NCBI RefSeq assembly: GCF_001536285.1
Contig: NZ_FAOZ01000012.1
Location: forward strand, 124,001-188,000
DNA: 64,000 bases
Direction of reading: 5' to 3'
DNA from: Parafrankia irregularis
Lineage (GTDB): Bacteria; Actinomycetota; Actinomycetes; Frankiales; Frankiaceae
A program made the position numbers and the translations under genes. Under the pieces are notes generated by a model. The model worked only from the letters and a program-made list of their open reading frames with translations. It was not told where the DNA came from and did not search any database. Each line of letters begins with the position of its first letter. Position 1 is the stretch's first letter. This document shows positions 17,586 to 26,718 of this stretch, in pieces.

Positions 17586-19007
17586 ATGCCGACCGCGGGC
17601 GATCCGGCGGCGCGCCGTCGGGTGCTGCTGACCTGCCTCACCGCGATGTTCGCGACCACCTTCACCGCGACGCTGCTCACCGTCTCCCTGCGCACCGTCG
17701 CGGAGGACCTCGACTCCAGCGTCGGGGTGATCTCCTGGTCGGTCACGGGAGCGTTGTTCGCCCTGGCGGTGGCGATGCCGATCCTCGGCCGGATCGGCGA
17801 CATCCGCGGGCATCGCCGCACCTTCCTCACCGGCACGGCGTTCGCCGTCGTCTTCTCCGCCGCCACCGCGCTGGCGTGGGACGCGACGTCCCTGATCACG
17901 TTCCGGATCCTGGCGCAGCTCGCGGGGTCGGCGACGATTCCGGCGTCGTTCGCGATGCTGTTCAACGTCTTCCCGCCGCAGGAGCGGGTGCGGCCGTCCG
18001 CCTGGGCCTCCGGGGTGCTCTCCGGCGCGTCGGTCACCGGTCTCGCCGTCGGCGGCGTGATCATCGATTCGATCGGTTGGCGTGCGGTGTTCTTCCTGCA
18101 GGCCGGCATCGCGATCGTTCCGCTGGTCGCCGCCGTCCGGGTGCTGCCCCGGGATCACGGCGAGAGCCGGGCCGCGCTGGACAAGGCGGGTGCCGCGGTC
18201 CTCGCTCTGGCGGTGTTCACGCTCACCTTCGGGGTGAACCGCGCGGCGGCGTGGGGACCGAAGCCGATCGTCTGCGTGCTGCTGGCCGCGGCACCCGGCC
18301 TGTTCTGGCTGCTTGTCGTGGTCGAGCGACGCAGCGCCGAGCCGGTCGTCCCGCTGGAGCTGTTGGCGGCCCGGGACGTCCGTGCCGCCGGAGGGACGTC
18401 GTTCCTGCTCTGCTCCGCGCACCTGGGGAACTTCCTGGTGACGCCGCTGCTGCTGCAGGGCGTCTTCGGGCTGTCGGTGTCGCTCACCTCGGTCGTGACG
18501 ATGTGCCGCACCCTGTCGATCGCGCTTGCCGCTCCGTCCGCGAGCTGGCTCGGGACGAAGTTCGGGCCCCGGCTGCTGGCCGCTCTCGCCAGCTGTGTCT
18601 ACGTCGTCGCGCTACTCATCCTGGCCTTCGGCGCCCGCGCGGACCTGCTGTGGCTGGTCATCGTGGGGCTGATCGTGAGCGGTCTGGCCTTCGGGCACGC
18701 GCAGCCGCCACTGATCGTCATCGCCAGCAACGCCGTCGCGGACGGAAGCTTCGGGCTGGTCACCTCGCTACAGCAGACCGCGGGCCAAATCGGCGGTGTC
18801 GTCGGCACCAGCCTGCTCTCCGCCGTGGTCGCGGACACTCTGGAACCGGGCCCCTTCGCCGTCAGCTACCTGATCGCCGCCGCGTTCGCCGTGCTCGCCG
18901 CCGCCACCGTGCTCCTGAGCACGCGACGCTCCCCCGCCATCGCCGGCCTCACTCCGATGGGCACCGTGCCAGCCCTCGACCCGGATGTGACGCCGGCTCC
19001 ACGCTAA
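17586..19007 (+). CDS. MFS drug/metabolite exporter (DHA2-like)
   Basis: A 473-residue polytopic transporter with a hydrophobicity pattern consistent with 14 membrane helices, the layout of the DHA2 (EmrB/QacA) family. Motif A appears as GRIGDIRGHRRTF after helix 2, and a motif-C-like stretch is ASGVLSGASVTGLAVGGVII in helix 5. Members export hydrophobic drugs or metabolites using the proton gradient. The ATG at 17586 follows a purine-rich GGGGGGAGCAA; an upstream in-frame ATG at 17550 would put extra charged residues before helix 1 and is less likely. Substrate unknown; no resistance or biosynthesis gene is adjacent. Confidence 0.9.
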   Translation: MPTAGDPAARRRVLLTCLTAMFATTFTATLLTVSLRTVAEDLDSSVGVISWSVTGALFALAVAMPILGRIGDIRGHRRTFLTGTAFAVVFSAATALAWDATSLITFRILAQLAGSATIPASFAMLFNVFPPQERVRPSAWASGVLSGASVTGLAVGGVIIDSIGWRAVFFLQAGIAIVPLVAAVRVLPRDHGESRAALDKAGAAVLALAVFTLTFGVNRAAAWGPKPIVCVLLAAAPGLFWLLVVVERRSAEPVVPLELLAARDVRAAGGTSFLLCSAHLGNFLVTPLLLQGVFGLSVSLTSVVTMCRTLSIALAAPSASWLGTKFGPRLLAALASCVYVVALLILAFGARADLLWLVIVGLIVSGLAFGHAQPPLIVIASNAVADGSFGLVTSLQQTAGQIGGVVGTSLLSAVVADTLEPGPFAVSYLIAAAFAVLAAATVLLSTRRSPAIAGLTPMGTVPALDPDVTPAPR

Positions 19008-19230
19008 GACTTCGCGCTGAGGCTCCGCGTTGAGGCTTCGCGCCGGGTTCCGCGCTGAGATCGGTGCCGAGATCGGGTGCTGAGGGCCGTCGGCTGGCAG
19101 GGCCGCCAGGCCACACAGTCTGGTTCCGGACCCCGCAGCTACCCTGCCGATCCGGCACATTACGCTGCCATCATCACTATTCAGGCGCATGCATTATCCG
19201 GGCACATGGTGCACTATCGGGGGGCACACC

Positions 19231-20820
19231 ATGCCAGGCGGGACGCGACTTCCCTCGCACCTGGGCCTGCACGAGGGTGGCGGGCTCGGGCGGTCGCAGG
19301 GTGGGCGTGGGCTCGCCGGGCACCTCGGTCTGTCGGTGCTTGCCCTGTGCTCCGTGACCGTGCTGCTGTTCAGCGTGGGCGGCTGGTCCGTTGCCACCTA
19401 TTCGGACCGCAACGTCACGCGCCTCGGGCTCGACCTGGGCGGTGACGACAAGTCCGCGAAGCATGACGTGGCCAACTACCTGCTCGTCGGCAACGACAGC
19501 CGCGCGGGCACCAACGGCGAATACGGCGACGAGCCCGGCCAGCATTCGGACACCACCATTCTGATGCATGTCGCCGCCGACGGCGCCACCACGATGCTCT
19601 CCTTTCCACGTGACACCCTCGTCACCATCCCCGCTTACACCGACAACGCTGGCAAGAAACACCGGGAACACAAGGGCAAGTTCAACTCGGCGCTGCACGA
19701 CGGTGGCCCCCAGCTGCTGGTGAACATGATCCAGAACCTCACCGGCATGCAGGTCGACCACTATGTGGCGGTCGACCTGGCCGGTTTCAAGAAGATCACC
19801 GACGCGATCGGCGGGGTCGACGTCTGCGTGCTGCCCTCGGATTTCGTGGACCATTTCAAGGACGACAACGGCCGCTCGCGGGTGAGCACCAACACCAAGG
19901 ACTCGATGAGCGGCTGGGTTGGCGGTCCGGGCACGGTGCATGTCAACGGCGATCAGGCACTCGCGTTCGTCCGCCAACGGCACGGTTTTCGTGCCGGCGA
20001 CATCGCCCGGATCCAGCGCCAACAGCAGTTCCTCGGCGCCGTGTTCCACAAGGCCATGAGCGGTGACGTCCTCACCAACCCGCTCAAGTCGTCCGCCCTG
20101 CTGCGGGCGGCGACCGGGGCGGTGACCCTCGACGATGACACCAGTCTCGACGAGCTCCTGGACCTGGCGCTGTCCATGAAGGGCATGACGGGCGGGATGA
20201 ACGTGACAACGTTGCCCACGCGCTCCCCCGGTCTCACCGACGGCGGAAACCCCGAGGACGGGACGCTGCCTCCGTATGGGTCGGTCCAGCTCTACGACCC
20301 GGTCGACCTCGCGAAGATCGTCGTACCGTTGGGCGGGCACGTCGAGGACGTCGACCTCGACGACACGGCCGCTCCCGGTGCGGCCGGCACGCCCGACCCG
20401 GGAGCGACACCCGGGCCCGTGACGGTCCCGGCGGACCAGGTCACCGTCTCGGTCTACAACGGTTCGACCACATCCGGCCTCGCGGCGAAGGCGACGACCG
20501 CGCTCACGGGCCAGGGCTTCCACGCGACCAATGCGGGAAACACCGACTCGAAGAAGTACACGGCACCCCGCGTGCTGTACGGCCCCGGCCAGCAGGAGGC
20601 CGCGTGGACCGTGCAGGCGGCCGTACCCGGCTCGATCAGCCGCGCCGACCCGACCATCACCGGGATCCACCTGATCCTGGGCTCCGAGTACACCGGCGTG
20701 GTCACCCCCACCGTGACAGGCACGACCACCGGCACGGCGCCAGCCACCGCGGCCGCACCCGCACCCGCACCTGAAAGCCCCGCCGCGCAGGGCCAGGCCC
20801 CGCCGACCTGCACGCTGTAA
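19231..20820 (+). CDS. LytR-CpsA-Psr (LCP) family cell-wall ligase with LytR_C domain
   Basis: LCP proteins attach undecaprenyl-linked glycopolymers to peptidoglycan outside the membrane. This 529-residue protein has a short cytoplasmic N terminus, one membrane helix (about residues 33-55), then the LCP domain with the conserved Arg/Asp motifs LVGNDSRAGT, HSDTTILMHV, SFPRDTLVTIP and LAFVRQRHG. After a Pro/Ala/Thr linker, a LytR_C domain begins at VTVSVYNGSTTSGLAAK (about residue 405). The tail is Ala/Pro-rich and ends CTL. The ATG at 19231 follows GGGGGG. It stands alone, and its 3' neighbour encodes a secreted SGNH hydrolase, so both may act in the envelope. Confidence 0.93.
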   Translation: MPGGTRLPSHLGLHEGGGLGRSQGGRGLAGHLGLSVLALCSVTVLLFSVGGWSVATYSDRNVTRLGLDLGGDDKSAKHDVANYLLVGNDSRAGTNGEYGDEPGQHSDTTILMHVAADGATTMLSFPRDTLVTIPAYTDNAGKKHREHKGKFNSALHDGGPQLLVNMIQNLTGMQVDHYVAVDLAGFKKITDAIGGVDVCVLPSDFVDHFKDDNGRSRVSTNTKDSMSGWVGGPGTVHVNGDQALAFVRQRHGFRAGDIARIQRQQQFLGAVFHKAMSGDVLTNPLKSSALLRAATGAVTLDDDTSLDELLDLALSMKGMTGGMNVTTLPTRSPGLTDGGNPEDGTLPPYGSVQLYDPVDLAKIVVPLGGHVEDVDLDDTAAPGAAGTPDPGATPGPVTVPADQVTVSVYNGSTTSGLAAKATTALTGQGFHATNAGNTDSKKYTAPRVLYGPGQQEAAWTVQAAVPGSISRADPTITGIHLILGSEYTGVVTPTVTGTTTGTAPATAAAPAPAPESPAAQGQAPPTCTL

Positions 20821-21411
20821 TCGCGGCCGACGGCCGGAGCATCGGCCCGCGCATGGGCCGGTCGCCCGAAGCACCGACAGATCGATGTGACAACTGCCAC
20901 AGGAACCTGTCACGCACGACGAGGAACCGAAAGCAGCGCAATCACACGCCGTTAGATTCCTCATCGGCCCGGGCCGCGCGGGGCATTCAACAAAAGAGCG
21001 GCAAGCCGTCGTCAGGGCCTTGCCACGGGACCATGCGAGGCTCGGCCCGGTAGAAACGGACGCTACGCTCAGTACTTTCTTCCGCGACCCGATGAGCATG
21101 CGTCGCGAACGCCGGGAACAAATACCTTGTCCCGAGAGGACAACACCGGCTTGCGCATCCGCATCGTTCGCGGCTATCTTCCCGGAAGATCTTGTCCAGC
21201 CGGAGATGGCGACCTTCGGCCAGTCCTCCGAATGATTACCCGGGGAAACCCGGGCTCGTCGCCTGCGCGGGTAATGACGGTTCCCAAGCCTGCGACCTCG
21301 GTTCACCGGATTCCTCGGAATCCTCCACCGGTCCAGCCTGCCCGCATCCGGGCACCGACCAGGAATATCGACGCCATCTTGCCGAATCATTCGAGGAAGA
21401 AGAGGCGGTCC
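20821..21411. other. 590-bp gene-free region with hairpins before the SGNH hydrolase
   Basis: No convincing gene. It contains GTGACA-N15-TGTCAC (20887-20913) and a perfect hairpin CCCGGG-GAAA-CCCGGG at 21239-21254. The base composition is less G+C-rich than its surroundings, which suggests a promoter and a long 5' leader for the gene at 21412. Confidence 0.4.
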
Positions 21412-22626
21412 ATGTGGGCCGTGGTCGCGCTGGCACTGGCCCTGACCGCACTCGTCGCGACCGCCGCCTGCGCGGGGGCCGTCGCGGCCCTGGTCTGGCC
21501 AGCCGAAGCCGCTGGGGCCAGACCGGAACCAACCCGCCGCACCGACCTGGCCGGGCAGGACGGGAAGAACAGGCAGGACGGGAAGAACAGGCAGGACGGA
21601 CACCTGCGGGTGATGGTCACCGGTGACTCGATCAGCCAGGGCCGGGAGGGCGACTTCACCTGGCGCTATCGCCTGTGGGAGCACCTTCGCTCCGGCGGTG
21701 TGAACGCACGGTTCGTCGGCCCCTGGACAGGCACCTATGTCATCCCGCCCGCCCAGCCGGACGAGTATCCGAAGGTCGACGCACCGATCTCCCATGACGG
21801 GGCCTACCGGGCGGGCATCGACTTTCCCACGGAGAACAACGCCGAGTGGGGCTGGACCGCGCTGGAGGCCAAACAAACCATCGCCGGCGACGTCGCCCGG
21901 TACCAGCCGGACATCCTGCTCGTCGAGCTCGGTTACAACGATCTGGCGTATGCGCTCAACACGCCCGCCGGCCTCGTCGCGGATCTGCACACTCTCCTCA
22001 CAAGAGCGCGCGCGGCCAGGCCGTCGATCAAGGTGGTGCTGGCGGACGTCATCCATCCCACGCCGCTGCCGGGCATGTCACCCGACCTCAACGCCAGGAT
22101 CTCCGAGTACAACGAGTTGCTGGCCCGGGAGCTCCCGAGCTGGGGCACGGCCTCGTCCCCGGTGGCGCTCGCCGGCCTGGGAGCGACCTACCAGGCGGCG
22201 ACCGACACGTATGACGGCGTCCATCCGGGCGGCGTGGGCGAGTTCCGGGTGGCCAGGGCGTTCGCCGACGCGCTGGCCACCGCGTTCGGCTTCCCGCCCT
22301 ACCTCACACCGATACCGCAGACCGTCCCGGAGACCATGCCGTCGGCCCCGCAGTCGATCACCGCGGTCAAGGAGGGCGGCATCGTGACGGTGCGCTGGTC
22401 GCATTCGTTCGGCGCCGGCGGCTACGTCCTGTACTCACGGGATGCCACCCTCGGCCGTGAGTTCACCCCATCCGACCTGCCGCTGCCCGCCGACAGCTGG
22501 AAGTTCGTCCTGCCGGATCCGGCGCACACGTTCGAGTACTACGTGCGTGCCGTGCACGGCCCCCACCTGAGCCCCGCGTCCCCGACCGCGAGCACGGCAC
22601 GCGTCGAGGCGCTGCCGATGCGCTGA
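21412..22626 (+). CDS. Secreted SGNH/GDSL hydrolase with C-terminal fibronectin III-like domain
   Basis: A 404-residue exported esterase-type protein. The N-terminal signal/anchor helix is WAVVALALALTALVATAACA. A repeat-derived linker (QDGKNRQDGKNRQDG) is followed by the SGNH hydrolase domain: block I VMVTGDSISQG with the catalytic Ser, block III ELGYNDLAYAL with Gly/Asn, and block V YDGVHPGGVGE with the Asp and His. From about residue 320 a beta-rich segment (SITAVKEGGIVTVRW...) resembles a fibronectin type III module. The ATG at 21412 follows GAGGAAGAAGAGG. Family members deacylate polysaccharides, lipids or cell-wall components; location next to the LCP gene suggests an envelope or extracellular glycan target (inference). 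Confidence 0.88.
   Translation: MWAVVALALALTALVATAACAGAVAALVWPAEAAGARPEPTRRTDLAGQDGKNRQDGKNRQDGHLRVMVTGDSISQGREGDFTWRYRLWEHLRSGGVNARFVGPWTGTYVIPPAQPDEYPKVDAPISHDGAYRAGIDFPTENNAEWGWTALEAKQTIAGDVARYQPDILLVELGYNDLAYALNTPAGLVADLHTLLTRARAARPSIKVVLADVIHPTPLPGMSPDLNARISEYNELLARELPSWGTASSPVALAGLGATYQAATDTYDGVHPGGVGEFRVARAFADALATAFGFPPYLTPIPQTVPETMPSAPQSITAVKEGGIVTVRWSHSFGAGGYVLYSRDATLGREFTPSDLPLPADSWKFVLPDPAHTFEYYVRAVHGPHLSPASPTASTARVEALPMR
21555..21600 (+). repeat. 18-bp tandem repeat in the SGNH hydrolase linker
   Basis: Two full copies and a partial third of GCAGGACGGGAAGAACAG encode the GQDGKNR linker between the signal helix and the hydrolase domain. Confidence 0.85.
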
Positions 22627-22638
22627 CACCCGGCGGGC

Positions 22639-23193
22639 TCAGAAACGCCACCGGGTGGCGCCGCCGGGATCGACAGTCCGCACGGCCGTCGCCGCGGTCA
22701 GATCGATCCGGTAGACGAACCAGGGCGGCGGACCGGCGGATGGCGCGCTGAACTCGGCGGTCAGGGCCCGGCCGGACTCGTCCACCGACACCGGCCAGCC
22801 CTCCCCCGCCCAGCGGGCAGCCAGTGCCGCGACGACCGACGGATCGGTGACCTGGCTGGCCCGCCCCTCGACCACGAGATCGAACTCGGCCGTGGCCAGG
22901 CTCAGCGCGCAGCGCGGATCGCGGGCGATGTTGCGCGCCTTGCGAGTGCGCTCGCCGGTCTCGAACCAGAGGCCGCCTTCCACATACAGGGCCCCGATGC
23001 CGGTGACATGTGGCGAGCCGTCCGCATTGAGCGTCGTCAGCCAGCAGGTGTGCCGGCCGGGCCCACCGGAGCCCGGGGCCTGGGTGAGCCCGCCCTCGAG
23101 GCGCCCCTGGATGAACGCCCAGTCCACCGGCGGCAGGTCGTAGAGGTCGGCGAGGTTGGTCGCGTCCGTTGCGTGCATGTGGGATTGGACCAC
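22639..23193 (-). CDS. Pyridoxamine 5'-phosphate oxidase-like FMN/F420-binding protein
   Basis: A 184-residue split-barrel protein. The characteristic PNPOx-like strands are CWLTTLNADGSPHVTGIGAL, then GGLWFETGERTRKARNIARDPRCALSL, in which the T-x-K-x-R-N turn binds the flavin phosphate. Actinobacterial members use FMN or F420 to reduce small molecules, or degrade heme. The GTG at 23193 has GGGAG six bases upstream; an ATG at 23178 is an alternative. Convergent with the SGNH gene (12 bp apart) and divergent from the KAS III-like gene. Confidence 0.85.
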   Translation of the reverse strand: MVQSHMHATDATNLADLYDLPPVDWAFIQGRLEGGLTQAPGSGGPGRHTCWLTTLNADGSPHVTGIGALYVEGGLWFETGERTRKARNIARDPRCALSLATAEFDLVVEGRASQVTDPSVVAALAARWAGEGWPVSVDESGRALTAEFSAPSAGPPPWFVYRIDLTAATAVRTVDPGGATRWRF

Positions 23194-23367
23194 GCGAACT
23201 CCCGGAACTCATCGCGGGTGCCAACGCCACGCCCGGCAGGCCCTCGACGGCATAACTGGAGCCTCGCACCACAGATCCGCATATTCTTTGTAGGCAGCCG
23301 TCGAGCTCCCTCGAGCACGTCGGGTATGTCTCCGGGCCCCTTGACTCGTGGGAGGGAGCACGTCCGG

Positions 23368-24435
23368 GTGAGGACAGATGCTGTCGTCATCAGTGCCGCC
23401 GCCGCCTGGCTCCCGCCTCGAAGCGAGGCTCCAGCCGAATCCGACGACTCCGCGGACGACCCCGGCTACACATCGCTGACCGTGTCGGACGGCCCCTCCG
23501 CTCCGGAGATGGCGGTGCTGGCGGCGAGCACGGCGCTGGAACGGGCCGGCTGGGACGGAGCGGAGCTGGACCTCGTCCTGCACGCCTGGAGCTACTACCA
23601 GGGGCACGACTTCTGGTCGCCAGCCCACTACATCGCCGACCAGCTCGGCGCCCAGGCCGCGCAGCCGATCGGCATCCAGCAGATGTGCAACGGCGGCGCG
23701 GCCGCGTTGCAGACCGCCGCGACGCACCTGCTCGCCGATCCGTCCACGGCCCGGGTGCTGGTCACCACCGCGGACCGCTTCTGCCCGCCCGGGTTCGACC
23801 GGTGGAACAGTGACTTCGGCGTCGCCTACGGGGACGGCGCGAGTGCCGTCCTGGTCAGCCGCGCCGACCTCGCGGGCTCCACCGGCGGCTCCGCTGCCGG
23901 CTCCATCGCCGGTGCGGTACTCGGCGGCGGCGGAGCCCAGCTTCACCTGACCTCGATGAGCTCCGTCTCCGCGCCGAGCCTGGAAGGCATGCACCGGGGC
24001 AACGACACCTTCTCCCCGGCGGCCCGCGCGAACGCTCCGACCGTCGACACGCGCCGGACGAAGCGGGCCTATCTGCGCCGCCACGGCAGCTCCGGGTACC
24101 GGGCCGCCGAGCGGGAACGGGTGGAGACGCTGCTGCGGCTGGCCCTGGCCGAGGCCGAGCTCCCCCGCGGAACGCGCCCGCGCTGTGTGGTCCTGCCGCG
24201 CGTGCACCGGGCCCCGCTGGAGTCCGTTTTCGTCCCGATCGTCGTGGATGTCACCGGCGCCGAACCGATCGACTTCGGCCGTGAGACGGGGCATCTGGGC
24301 GCCGGCGACCTCACCGCGGGGATCGCCGACCTGCTGGAGAGCAAGATCCTGGCCCCCGGCGAGACCGCGCTGGTACTCAGCACCGGAGCCGGGTTCACCT
24401 GGTCCTGCGCCGTCCTCACCGCCCCCGCCGCCTGA
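23368..24435 (+). CDS. KAS III-like acyltransferase (CerJ/DpsC-type)
   Basis: A 355-residue thiolase-fold protein. The nucleophilic Cys is in QQMCNGGAA (about residue 110), a His is in VLPRVHRAP, and the position of the KAS III Asn is occupied by GHLGAGD, so the set reads Cys-His-Asp rather than the Cys-His-Asn of chain-initiating FabH. This pattern is known from KAS III relatives that transfer acyl groups to oxygen nucleophiles or select unusual starters. The GTG at 23368 is preceded by GGGAGGGA. No acyl carrier protein, KAS or PKS gene is nearby. It may act in a pathway encoded elsewhere; function uncertain. Confidence 0.8.
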   Translation: MRTDAVVISAAAAWLPPRSEAPAESDDSADDPGYTSLTVSDGPSAPEMAVLAASTALERAGWDGAELDLVLHAWSYYQGHDFWSPAHYIADQLGAQAAQPIGIQQMCNGGAAALQTAATHLLADPSTARVLVTTADRFCPPGFDRWNSDFGVAYGDGASAVLVSRADLAGSTGGSAAGSIAGAVLGGGGAQLHLTSMSSVSAPSLEGMHRGNDTFSPAARANAPTVDTRRTKRAYLRRHGSSGYRAAERERVETLLRLALAEAELPRGTRPRCVVLPRVHRAPLESVFVPIVVDVTGAEPIDFGRETGHLGAGDLTAGIADLLESKILAPGETALVLSTGAGFTWSCAVLTAPAA

Positions 24436-24449
24436 CCCGTCCACCGCCC

Positions 24450-24489
24450 CGCCGGGTGGCGGCCACCGCCACGTGACGGCCACCCGGCG
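24450..24489. terminator. Bidirectional hairpin terminator
   Basis: Perfect 11-bp arms CGCCGGGTGGC / GCCACCCGGCG between the convergent KAS III-like and hypE genes. Confidence 0.7.
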
Positions 24490-24497
24490 ACCGCCGA

Positions 24498-25625
24498 TCA
24501 GCAGATGCGGGGCAGCTGCTCGCCGAGCGGGCGGTCGACGATGCGGGTCGTCCCGAAGGCGGTGCGCCCGACGACCATCCCCGGATGCTCGGCGGTCACG
24601 GTGCCGATGATCGTCGCCTCGCTCCCGGCCGGATGAGTTCGCATCGCCGCCAGCACGGCGTCGGCGTCCTCGGGTGCGACGAATGCGACGATCTTGCCCT
24701 CGTTGGCGACGTGCAGCGGGTCGAGGCCGAGGAACGCGCAGGCCGCCTCCACCACCGGCGGGACCGGCACGGCTCCCTCGGTGAACTCGACGCCGGTGCC
24801 GGAGGCGGCGGCGATCTCGCACAGGCTGGTGGCGAGGCCTCCCCGGGTCGGGTCGCGCAGCGCGTGCACCCCGGCCGGCGCCACCGCCAGCATCGCCGCG
24901 ACCAGCCCGTGCAGGGCGGCGGTGTCCGATCGGACGTCCCCGCCGAACTCCAGGTTCTCACGGACGCTCAGCACCGCCACACCGTGCTCGCCGACGGGCC
25001 CCGAGATGATCACCCGGTCACCGGGCCGGGCCCGCTCCGGCCGGATGTCGACACCCGGAGGCACAACACCGATGCCACTCGTGTTCACGTAGAGGCCGTC
25101 CGCCAGCCCCCGCTCGACGACCTTGGTGTCGCCGGTGACCAGCCGCACCCCGGCCCGGGCCGCGGCCTGCCCCATCGCCTGCGCCACCCGACCGAGAACT
25201 CCCAGCTCCAGGCCCTCCTCCAGGATGAAGCCGGCGGACAGCGCGATCGGGGCGGCGCCGCTGCAAGCGAGATCGTTGATGGTGCCGTGGACGGCCAGCT
25301 CGCCGATGCCGCCCCCCGGAAAGAACAACGGGCGGACCACATACGAGTCGGTCGAGAAGGCGAGCCGGATGCCGCCCACCTCCAGCACCGCCGCATCGGC
25401 CATCGGCTGGTCCGGTGACGCACCGAACGCGGGCAGGAACAGGTGCTCGATCAGCTCGCCGGACAGGATGCCCCCGCCACCGTGCCCCAGCATCACCGCG
25501 CTGTGATCCCGCAGCGGGCGCGGGCACACCCAGCGGGACGGATCCACCGCGCCGGCGTCAGCCGAGCCACCGCCAGTCAGGCCGGCGTCGGCCGCGCTGG
25601 TGTCAGCCGAGCCACCGTCAGCCAT
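24498..25625 (-). CDS. hypE: HypE, hydrogenase maturation protein (thiocarbamate dehydratase)
   Basis: HypE accepts a carbamoyl group from HypF on its C-terminal Cys and dehydrates it with ATP to the thiocyanate that becomes the cyanide ligands of the [NiFe] centre. The 375-residue protein shows the PurM-like ATP-binding fold ([52 protein letters not shown]) and ends in the required PRIC with the terminal Cys. The N-terminal 30 residues are a Gly/Ala/Asp/Ser repeat-like extension absent from typical HypE. The ATG at 25625 overlaps the hypD stop by 8 nt, so it is the last gene of the operon. A bidirectional terminator follows. Confidence 0.95.
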   Translation of the reverse strand: MADGGSADTSAADAGLTGGGSADAGAVDPSRWVCPRPLRDHSAVMLGHGGGGILSGELIEHLFLPAFGASPDQPMADAAVLEVGGIRLAFSTDSYVVRPLFFPGGGIGELAVHGTINDLACSGAAPIALSAGFILEEGLELGVLGRVAQAMGQAAARAGVRLVTGDTKVVERGLADGLYVNTSGIGVVPPGVDIRPERARPGDRVIISGPVGEHGVAVLSVRENLEFGGDVRSDTAALHGLVAAMLAVAPAGVHALRDPTRGGLATSLCEIAAASGTGVEFTEGAVPVPPVVEAACAFLGLDPLHVANEGKIVAFVAPEDADAVLAAMRTHPAGSEATIIGTVTAEHPGMVVGRTAFGTTRIVDRPLGEQLPRIC

Positions 25626-26718
25626 GGTCGGCACCGAGCCTGCGGAACTGGAAGTAGGCGGCGCACGCGCCCTCGGTGGACACCATCGTCGCTCCCAGCG
25701 GGGTACGCGGAGTGCACCGGCCGCCGAACGCCGGGCACTGCGGGGGTTTGATCATGCCGCGCAACACGTCACCGCTGTGGCACTCGGACGACTCCTCGGC
25801 GGTGAGGCCGGTGACGTCGAAACGGATCTCGGCGTCGAACTCGGCGTACTCGTCCGCGAGCCGCCAGCCCGAACCGGGGATGACCCCGATGCCACGCCAG
25901 GCCCGGTCGCACACGGTGAACGTCCGGTCGAGGGTGCGCTGGGCCACCACGTTGCCGTCGGCGCACACCGCCCGGGAGTAGGCGTTGGCCAGCTCGGCCC
26001 GCCCCGCCTCAAGCTGCTCGACGGCGGTGCGGACCCCGTCGAGCAGATCCAGCGGCTCGAAGCCGGTGACCACGATCGGCACCCGGTGCGACGTCACCAG
26101 CGGCTCGTACTGGGACGTCCCCATGACGGCGCACACGTGCCCGGCGGCGAGAAAGGCGCGTACCCGGTTCTCCGGCGCCGCGAGCACCGCGGCCATCGCC
26201 GGTGGCACCAGCACGTGGCTGACCAGCATCGAGAAGTTGCGCAGGCCGCGGGCCCGGGCCGCCACCACCGCCATGGCGTTGGCCGGGGCGGTCGTCTCGA
26301 AGCCGATGCCGAGGAACACGACCTCCCGGCGCGGGTTCTCCTCGGCGAGGCGGACCGCGTCCAGCGGTGAGTAGACCACCCGGACGTCACCGCCGCGCGC
26401 ACGGACGCTGAACAGGTCCGTGTCACTGCCGGGCACCCGCAGCATGTCACCGAACGAGCAGAGGATCACCTCGGGCCGCGCGGCGATCGCCAGCGCCCGG
26501 TCGATCGTCTCCAGCGGGGTGACGCACACCGGGCAGCCCGGCCCGTGGACGAACTCGACCTGCTCGGCGAGCAGCTGGTCGAGGCCGTTACGGATGATCG
26601 AGTGGGTCTGGCCACCGCAGACCTCCATGATCGTCCACCGGCGGGTGGCGACCGTGGCGATCGCGTCCACGAGCCGGGCCGCGAGCACGGGATCACGGAA
26701 CTCCCGCAGATACCTCAT
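25618..26718 (-). CDS. hypD: HypD, hydrogenase maturation scaffold protein
   Basis: HypD carries a [4Fe-4S] cluster and, with HypC, holds the Fe(CN)2CO unit during assembly. The 366-residue protein shows all the family motifs: [11 protein letters not shown] (residues about 31-41), [10 protein letters not shown] (about 60-69), [10 protein letters not shown], and the C-terminal cluster region [18 protein letters not shown] followed by [20 protein letters not shown]. Length is normal. The ATG at 26718 overlaps the hypF stop by 4 nt (ATGA), so translation is coupled. The hypC gene that usually precedes hypD is absent here. Confidence 0.97.
   Translation of the reverse strand: MRYLREFRDPVLAARLVDAIATVATRRWTIMEVCGGQTHSIIRNGLDQLLAEQVEFVHGPGCPVCVTPLETIDRALAIAARPEVILCSFGDMLRVPGSDTDLFSVRARGGDVRVVYSPLDAVRLAEENPRREVVFLGIGFETTAPANAMAVVAARARGLRNFSMLVSHVLVPPAMAAVLAAPENRVRAFLAAGHVCAVMGTSQYEPLVTSHRVPIVVTGFEPLDLLDGVRTAVEQLEAGRAELANAYSRAVCADGNVVAQRTLDRTFTVCDRAWRGIGVIPGSGWRLADEYAEFDAEIRFDVTGLTAEESSECHSGDVLRGMIKPPQCPAFGGRCTPRTPLGATMVSTEGACAAYFQFRRLGADHG

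Noticed and set aside
21239-21254. c-di-AMP (ydaO-type) riboswitch upstream of the SGNH gene
   Set aside because: The hairpin is there, but the conserved GGGGTGAAT and CCGTCAGCTAACC-like segments of that riboswitch are absent.
19177-22056. 959-codon frame opposite the LCP and SGNH genes
   Set aside because: It spans two unrelated real genes on the other strand and lacks domains; a G+C artefact.
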